Assembly (NCBI GenBank): GCA_025449795.1
Contig: JANWIQ010000024.1
Coordinates: 1 to 6,846 of the forward strand
Direction: 5' to 3'
DNA from: Minisyncoccota bacterium
GTDB taxonomy: Bacteria > Patescibacteriota > Microgenomatia > Levybacterales > UBA12049
DNA length: 6,846 bases
Below are positions 4,890 to 6,846 of this stretch, in pieces. The first letter of the stretch is position 1. Each line of letters opens with the position of its first letter. Under the pieces are notes generated by a model. It was not told where the DNA came from. It ran no database searches and saw only the letters and a program-made list of their open reading frames with translations. The translations under genes were made by a program, and so were the position numbers.

Positions 4890-4924
4890 CTTTTGCCCGG
4901 CTTTCCCCGCAGAGATCCCACCAA
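4890..4924 (+). repeat. Direct repeat copy B (partial)
   Basis: Positions 4891-4919 match copy C (6187-6215) at 28 of 29 bases. It includes the CCCCGCAGAGATCCC core found in all three copies, apart from the first C in copy A. It then lacks one C and soon loses similarity, so it never reaches the gene's stop codon. It is in the same orientation as copies A and C and lies just upstream of the ATPase promoter. Confidence 0.85.
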
Positions 4925-4958
4925 ATCCTCATTTTATTACTAATTTGGGGATTGATAT

Positions 4959-4984
4959 TCCCTAAAATTTGACAAATTTAGGGA
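4959..4984 (+). promoter_or_regulatory. Operator-like inverted repeat over the ATPase -35 box
   Basis: TCCCTAAAATTTG on the left pairs with CAAATTTAGGGA on the right around a central A (4972). There are 12 base pairs with a single extra A (about 4964) in the left arm. It spans the TTGACA -35 box, so a bound protein would block RNA polymerase. No regulator candidate of obvious matching specificity is in the window; the winged-helix part of the ATPase itself is one possibility. Confidence 0.5.
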
Positions 4985-4997
4985 TTTGTGATATTCT
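4969..4997 (+). promoter_or_regulatory. Promoter of the AAA_14/DUF4143 ATPase gene
   Basis: TTGACA (4969-4974) and TATTCT (4992-4997) lie 17 bp apart, and a TG extension is present at 4989-4990. The -10 box ends 6 bases before the ATG at 5004, predicting a leaderless mRNA. Confidence 0.7.
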
Positions 4998-5003
4998 CTT
5001 CTT

Positions 5004-6137
5004 ATGATAAGCCGGTTTTATCGTGATCTAAATCAATATATAAAGCCCAATCGCGCATTAATTATCTTTGGCCCACGCAGAGCTGGTAAAACAACACTTT
5101 TACAGAAATTTTTAGATCAGACTCCTTTCAAGTACAAGCTGGACTCAGGAGATAATATACGTATTCAGGACATATTATCTTCTCAAGACTTTACCCGAAT
5201 TCTTGCGTATGCGCAGGGATATGAACTTATTGTCCTTGATGAATCCCAACTCATTCCTAATATCGGTATGGGAATAAAAATACTTGTGGATCAAATACCA
5301 AATTTGAAAGTTATTGCTACAGGTTCTTCATCTTTTGATTTGGCAAATCAAATTGGCGAACCTCTCACGGGAAGAAAAACTACATTAACTCTTTATCCTA
5401 TTGCCCAACTTGAACTACTTCTGGACCACGATAATAAATACGAACTCCAGCAAAAATTAGAAAATTATCTTATTTTTGGCAGTTATCCTCAAGTGCTACT
5501 TACGCAAATAAAGGAAGAGAAAATTCAGATTCTTGAAGAATTGGTGAATTCATATATTTTTAAAGATATTTTCATGCTGCAGCAAGTGAAAGGAGCTAAG
5601 ATCCTCCTAGATCTTTTAAAGCTTCTCGCATTTCAAATTGGTAGTGAAGTTTCTCTTAATGAACTTGCCATGCAACTATCAATTGACGCAAAAACAGTAG
5701 GAAGATATTTAGATCTTTTAGAAAAAGCATTTATTATATTTCGCCTAGGTGCATATAGTACAAATTTACGCTCTGAAGTAGTAAGTAAGTCAAAGTACTT
5801 CTTTTTTGATAACGGCATCCGAAATACTATTATTTCTCAATTTAATGCTATACATTTGCGAAATGATATTGGACAACTTTGGGAAAATTTTCTTATGGTA
5901 GAACGATTAAAAAAGCGATCGTATCAAAATATTCACGGCTATTCTTACTTTTGGAGGACATATGGTCAGCGAGAAATTGATCTTATTGAAGAACGAAACG
6001 GGAAGATTTTCCCTTATGAATTTAAATGGTCAACAAAGAATAAAGTTTTACCTCCAAAAGATTGGCTCATCTCTTACCCACAAGCACAGGACTTTTCTGT
6101 TATTACCCCACATAATTACTTAGATTTTATTGCGTAA
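5004..6137 (+). CDS. AAA_14/DUF4143 family ATP-binding protein
   Basis: This 377-residue protein has the usual order of the family. The Walker A motif GPRRAGKT is at 23-30, the Walker B motif LIVLDE at 75-80, and a sensor-like ATGSSS at 105-110, giving an AAA-type ATPase core (about 15-165). A winged-helix-like part (about 195-255, SLNELAMQLSIDAKTVGRYL) is followed by the C-terminal DUF4143 domain. That domain reads REIDLI (323-328) and then PYEFKWS (337-343), i.e. Asp326 and Glu339-x-Lys341, the pattern of a PD-(D/E)xK nuclease fold. Such proteins are very common in CPR bacteria and archaea, and their cellular role is not established. Length is normal and all key residues are present. The gene stands alone under its own promoter. 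Partial copies of another gene's 3' end flank it on both sides. Confidence 0.92.
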   Translation: MISRFYRDLNQYIKPNRALIIFGPRRAGKTTLLQKFLDQTPFKYKLDSGDNIRIQDILSSQDFTRILAYAQGYELIVLDESQLIPNIGMGIKILVDQIPNLKVIATGSSSFDLANQIGEPLTGRKTTLTLYPIAQLELLLDHDNKYELQQKLENYLIFGSYPQVLLTQIKEEKIQILEELVNSYIFKDIFMLQQVKGAKILLDLLKLLAFQIGSEVSLNELAMQLSIDAKTVGRYLDLLEKAFIIFRLGAYSTNLRSEVVSKSKYFFFDNGIRNTIISQFNAIHLRNDIGQLWENFLMVERLKKRSYQNIHGYSYFWRTYGQREIDLIEERNGKIFPYEFKWSTKNKVLPPKDWLISYPQAQDFSVITPHNYLDFIA

Positions 6138-6138
6138 A

Positions 6139-6249
6139 GCAGGAAAAGGCAGTTATTTACGTAAATCATTCCACGTAAAATGTACTTTTTGCCCGGCATT
6201 CCCCGCAGAGATCCCCACCAACCTACAAATACGAAGTTGTATCAAATAA
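6139..6249 (+). pseudogene. Remnant of the 3' end of a second copy of the 3144-3854 gene
   Basis: In the frame ending at the TAA (6247-6249) the sequence reads FPAEIPTNLQIRSCIK, the same end as the 3144-3854 protein after PAE. Upstream it continues open back to a stop at 6121-6123, overlapping the end of the ATPase gene. It shows only weak likeness there (AGKGSYL against GGKGYGL). No start codon or N-terminal part is present. The two base differences in the last 49 nt are silent third positions, which suggests that both copies were once selected as coding sequence. The 5' part of this paralogue is missing, replaced by or lost next to the ATPase gene. An alternative is a duplicated recombination site that happens to be a gene end. 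Confidence 0.7.
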
Positions 6250-6250
6250 A
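6185..6250 (+). repeat. Direct repeat copy C
   Basis: Positions 6202-6250 match copy A (3807-3855) at 47 of 49 bases, and 6187-6215 match copy B (4891-4919) at 28 of 29. In the 5' part (GCCCGGC) it is closer to B; in the 3' part it equals A through the stop codon. Confidence 0.9.
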
Positions 6251-6305
6251 ACCCACCTGAATGGCTTGCTATAGCCAAAAGAAGTATTAGTTTCTTTTCT
6301 TCATC

Positions 6306-6326
6306 AAAGCTCCACTGGAGTTTTTT
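6306..6326 (+). terminator. Rho-independent terminator
   Basis: AAAGCTCC (6306-6313) pairs with GGAGTTTT (6317-6324) around a 3-nt loop, with one G-T pair, and ends in a run of six T (6321-6326). It would end transcripts from the ATPase gene and the remnant after it. The minus strand has no T-run after the stem. Confidence 0.7.
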
Positions 6327-6429
6327 GTATGCTAATTTGTGCCATATGGACGATATTAAGGGGAGAAAAATTAGGCTTATAATTATTTCCCTTTGCCAAA
6401 GAACTTTCCTTATGGTATATTATTTTTAT

Positions 6430-6453
6430 TCTTCTGCCCAAGATTACAGAAGA
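6430..6453 (+). repeat. Small inverted repeat upstream of the 6509 promoter
   Basis: TCTTCTG (6430-6436) and CAGAAGA (6447-6453) form a perfect 7-bp stem with a 10-nt loop. It lies 17 bases before the -35 box of the next gene. It may be an upstream operator or a weak terminator (a short T-run follows at 6460-6464), or chance. Confidence 0.35.
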
Positions 6454-6470
6454 TGAAAATTTTTACCTAC

Positions 6471-6500
6471 TTGACAAGCAAATAAGAAAACAACTAATCT
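6471..6500 (+). promoter_or_regulatory. Promoter of the 6509-6793 gene
   Basis: A perfect TTGACA (6471-6476) is followed 18 bp later by a weak -10 box TAATCT (6495-6500). The -10 box ends 8 bases before the ATG, matching the near-leaderless layout of other promoters in the window. Confidence 0.55.
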
Positions 6501-6508
6501 AGTTTTAT

Positions 6509-6793
6509 ATGGCAGTAGAGACACGACCAGCTCAAGAAGTAATAGGGGTTGGAGATCAACAACCTCTTGTCAGTACTCCAGATCGCGTTTTGGCTACGTC
6601 ACCCTCTTTTATCAGATCTGTCTTGAAATATTTTGGATTAACATCTGAGCAAAGGGCTGCGAAAAAAACTAAAGATGCTGAAAACGGAAGACCAGGGATT
6701 GCAATTGTAGCGCGAGATGTACCTGGTGCAGCTGTAACGGCTAATCCTAATAATGTGGCAGGACTTCATGGAGCCCATTCGCAGAATCCTTAA
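6509..6793 (+). CDS. Small hypothetical protein
   Basis: I do not recognise this 94-residue protein. It has no signal peptide and no transmembrane segment, so it is probably cytoplasmic. An amphipathic, partly basic segment (about 33-55, SFIRSVLKYFGL followed by TSEQRAAKKTK) is likely helical. The rest is low in hydrophobic residues and rich in Gly, Ala, Asn and Pro, suggesting disorder. There are no cysteines and no known motif. The start is supported by a TTGACA promoter ending 8 bases upstream and by the absence of a competing in-frame ATG nearby. It stands alone, with no gene following within the remaining 50 bases. Confidence 0.6.
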   Translation: MAVETRPAQEVIGVGDQQPLVSTPDRVLATSPSFIRSVLKYFGLTSEQRAAKKTKDAENGRPGIAIVARDVPGAAVTANPNNVAGLHGAHSQNP

Positions 6794-6805
6794 GATTTTT
6801 CTTAC

Positions 6806-6832
6806 TTGTTTCTTTTAAAGCTTTCCTACAAT
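6806..6832 (+). promoter_or_regulatory. Possible promoter at the right window edge
   Basis: TTGTTT (6806-6811) and TACAAT (6827-6832) are separated by only 15 bp. If real, it would drive a gene starting beyond the window. The short spacer makes this weak. Confidence 0.25.
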
Positions 6833-6846
6833 AGCTATATAGAGCT

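Larger units (their letters stand above)
6251..6470. other. Intergenic stretch without a gene
   Basis: Together with the remnant before it, this is a gap of about 370 bases between the ATPase and the 6509 gene. I see no coding pattern on either strand. It contains the terminator at 6306-6326, a small inverted repeat TGGCT/AGCCA near 6263-6278, two isolated -10-like sequences (TATAAT at 6378-6383 and TGGTATATT near 6413) that lead to no gene, and the hairpin at 6430-6453. Confidence 0.6.

Noticed and set aside
4790..4890. Possible extension of the gene-end remnant upstream of copy B
   Set aside because: No convincing match to the 3144-3854 gene or to the region before copy C in any frame; stops interrupt the aligned frame.
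6453..6485. Ten-codon frame MKIFTYLTSK upstream of the 6509 gene as a leader peptide
   Set aside because: It runs through the -35 box of the next promoter and has no support beyond being open.

Overview
This window looks like part of a Candidate Phyla Radiation (Patescibacteria) genome, most likely of the Microgenomates type. That is inference from several traits: an L28 ribosomal protein with a zinc-ribbon-like CxxC start, compact AT-rich genes, small envelope proteins with Thr/Pro-rich tails, and many promoters placed so that transcription should begin at or within a few bases of the start codon. TGA is used as a stop at the end of several genes, so the UGA-glycine code of Gracilibacteria/Absconditabacteria does not apply.

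Layout. (1) 1-153, minus strand: the N-terminal part of rpmB (L28), cut by the window edge, with its promoter. (2) 212-584: a compact unit made of a GIY-YIG endonuclease-like gene whose two ends are inverted copies of one palindromic repeat, preceded by two tandem half-copies of that repeat. The unit sits directly in front of an M50 site-2-protease-like membrane protease gene (593-1240). (3) 1281-2437: a two-gene, translationally coupled operon for a membrane-anchored Thr/Pro-rich protein and a secreted helical protein, both of unknown function. (4) 2445-3093: a type II toxin-antitoxin pair (AbrB/MazE-like antitoxin, Doc/Fic toxin) whose promoter carries a perfect 18-bp palindrome. (5) 3144-3854: a membrane-anchored, cysteine-containing extracytoplasmic protein of unknown function. 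(6) 3873-4773, minus strand: a DUF6922-like protein and an AbiEii-family nucleotidyltransferase, a second toxin-antitoxin-like pair. (7) 5004-6137: an AAA_14/DUF4143 ATPase with an operator-like inverted repeat over its -35 box. (8) 6138-6508: no intact gene; it holds a remnant of a second copy of the 3' end of the 3144-3854 gene, a terminator and a promoter. (9) 6509-6793: a small unknown protein.

Two structures stand out. The GIY-YIG gene with its palindromic ends looks like a small mobile unit: the two palindromes differ only by compensatory base-pair changes, and the repeat supplies the last codons of the gene. Separately, three direct-repeat copies of the 3' end of the 3144-3854 gene (3789-3855, 4890-4924, 6185-6250) bracket first the AbiEii-type pair and then the ATPase gene, as if accessory genes had been placed between copies of one gene end. 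Seven promoters share near-leaderless spacing, while second genes of operons overlap the gene before them. The only genes without such a promoter are the GIY-YIG gene and the M50 gene behind it, which fits a later insertion.
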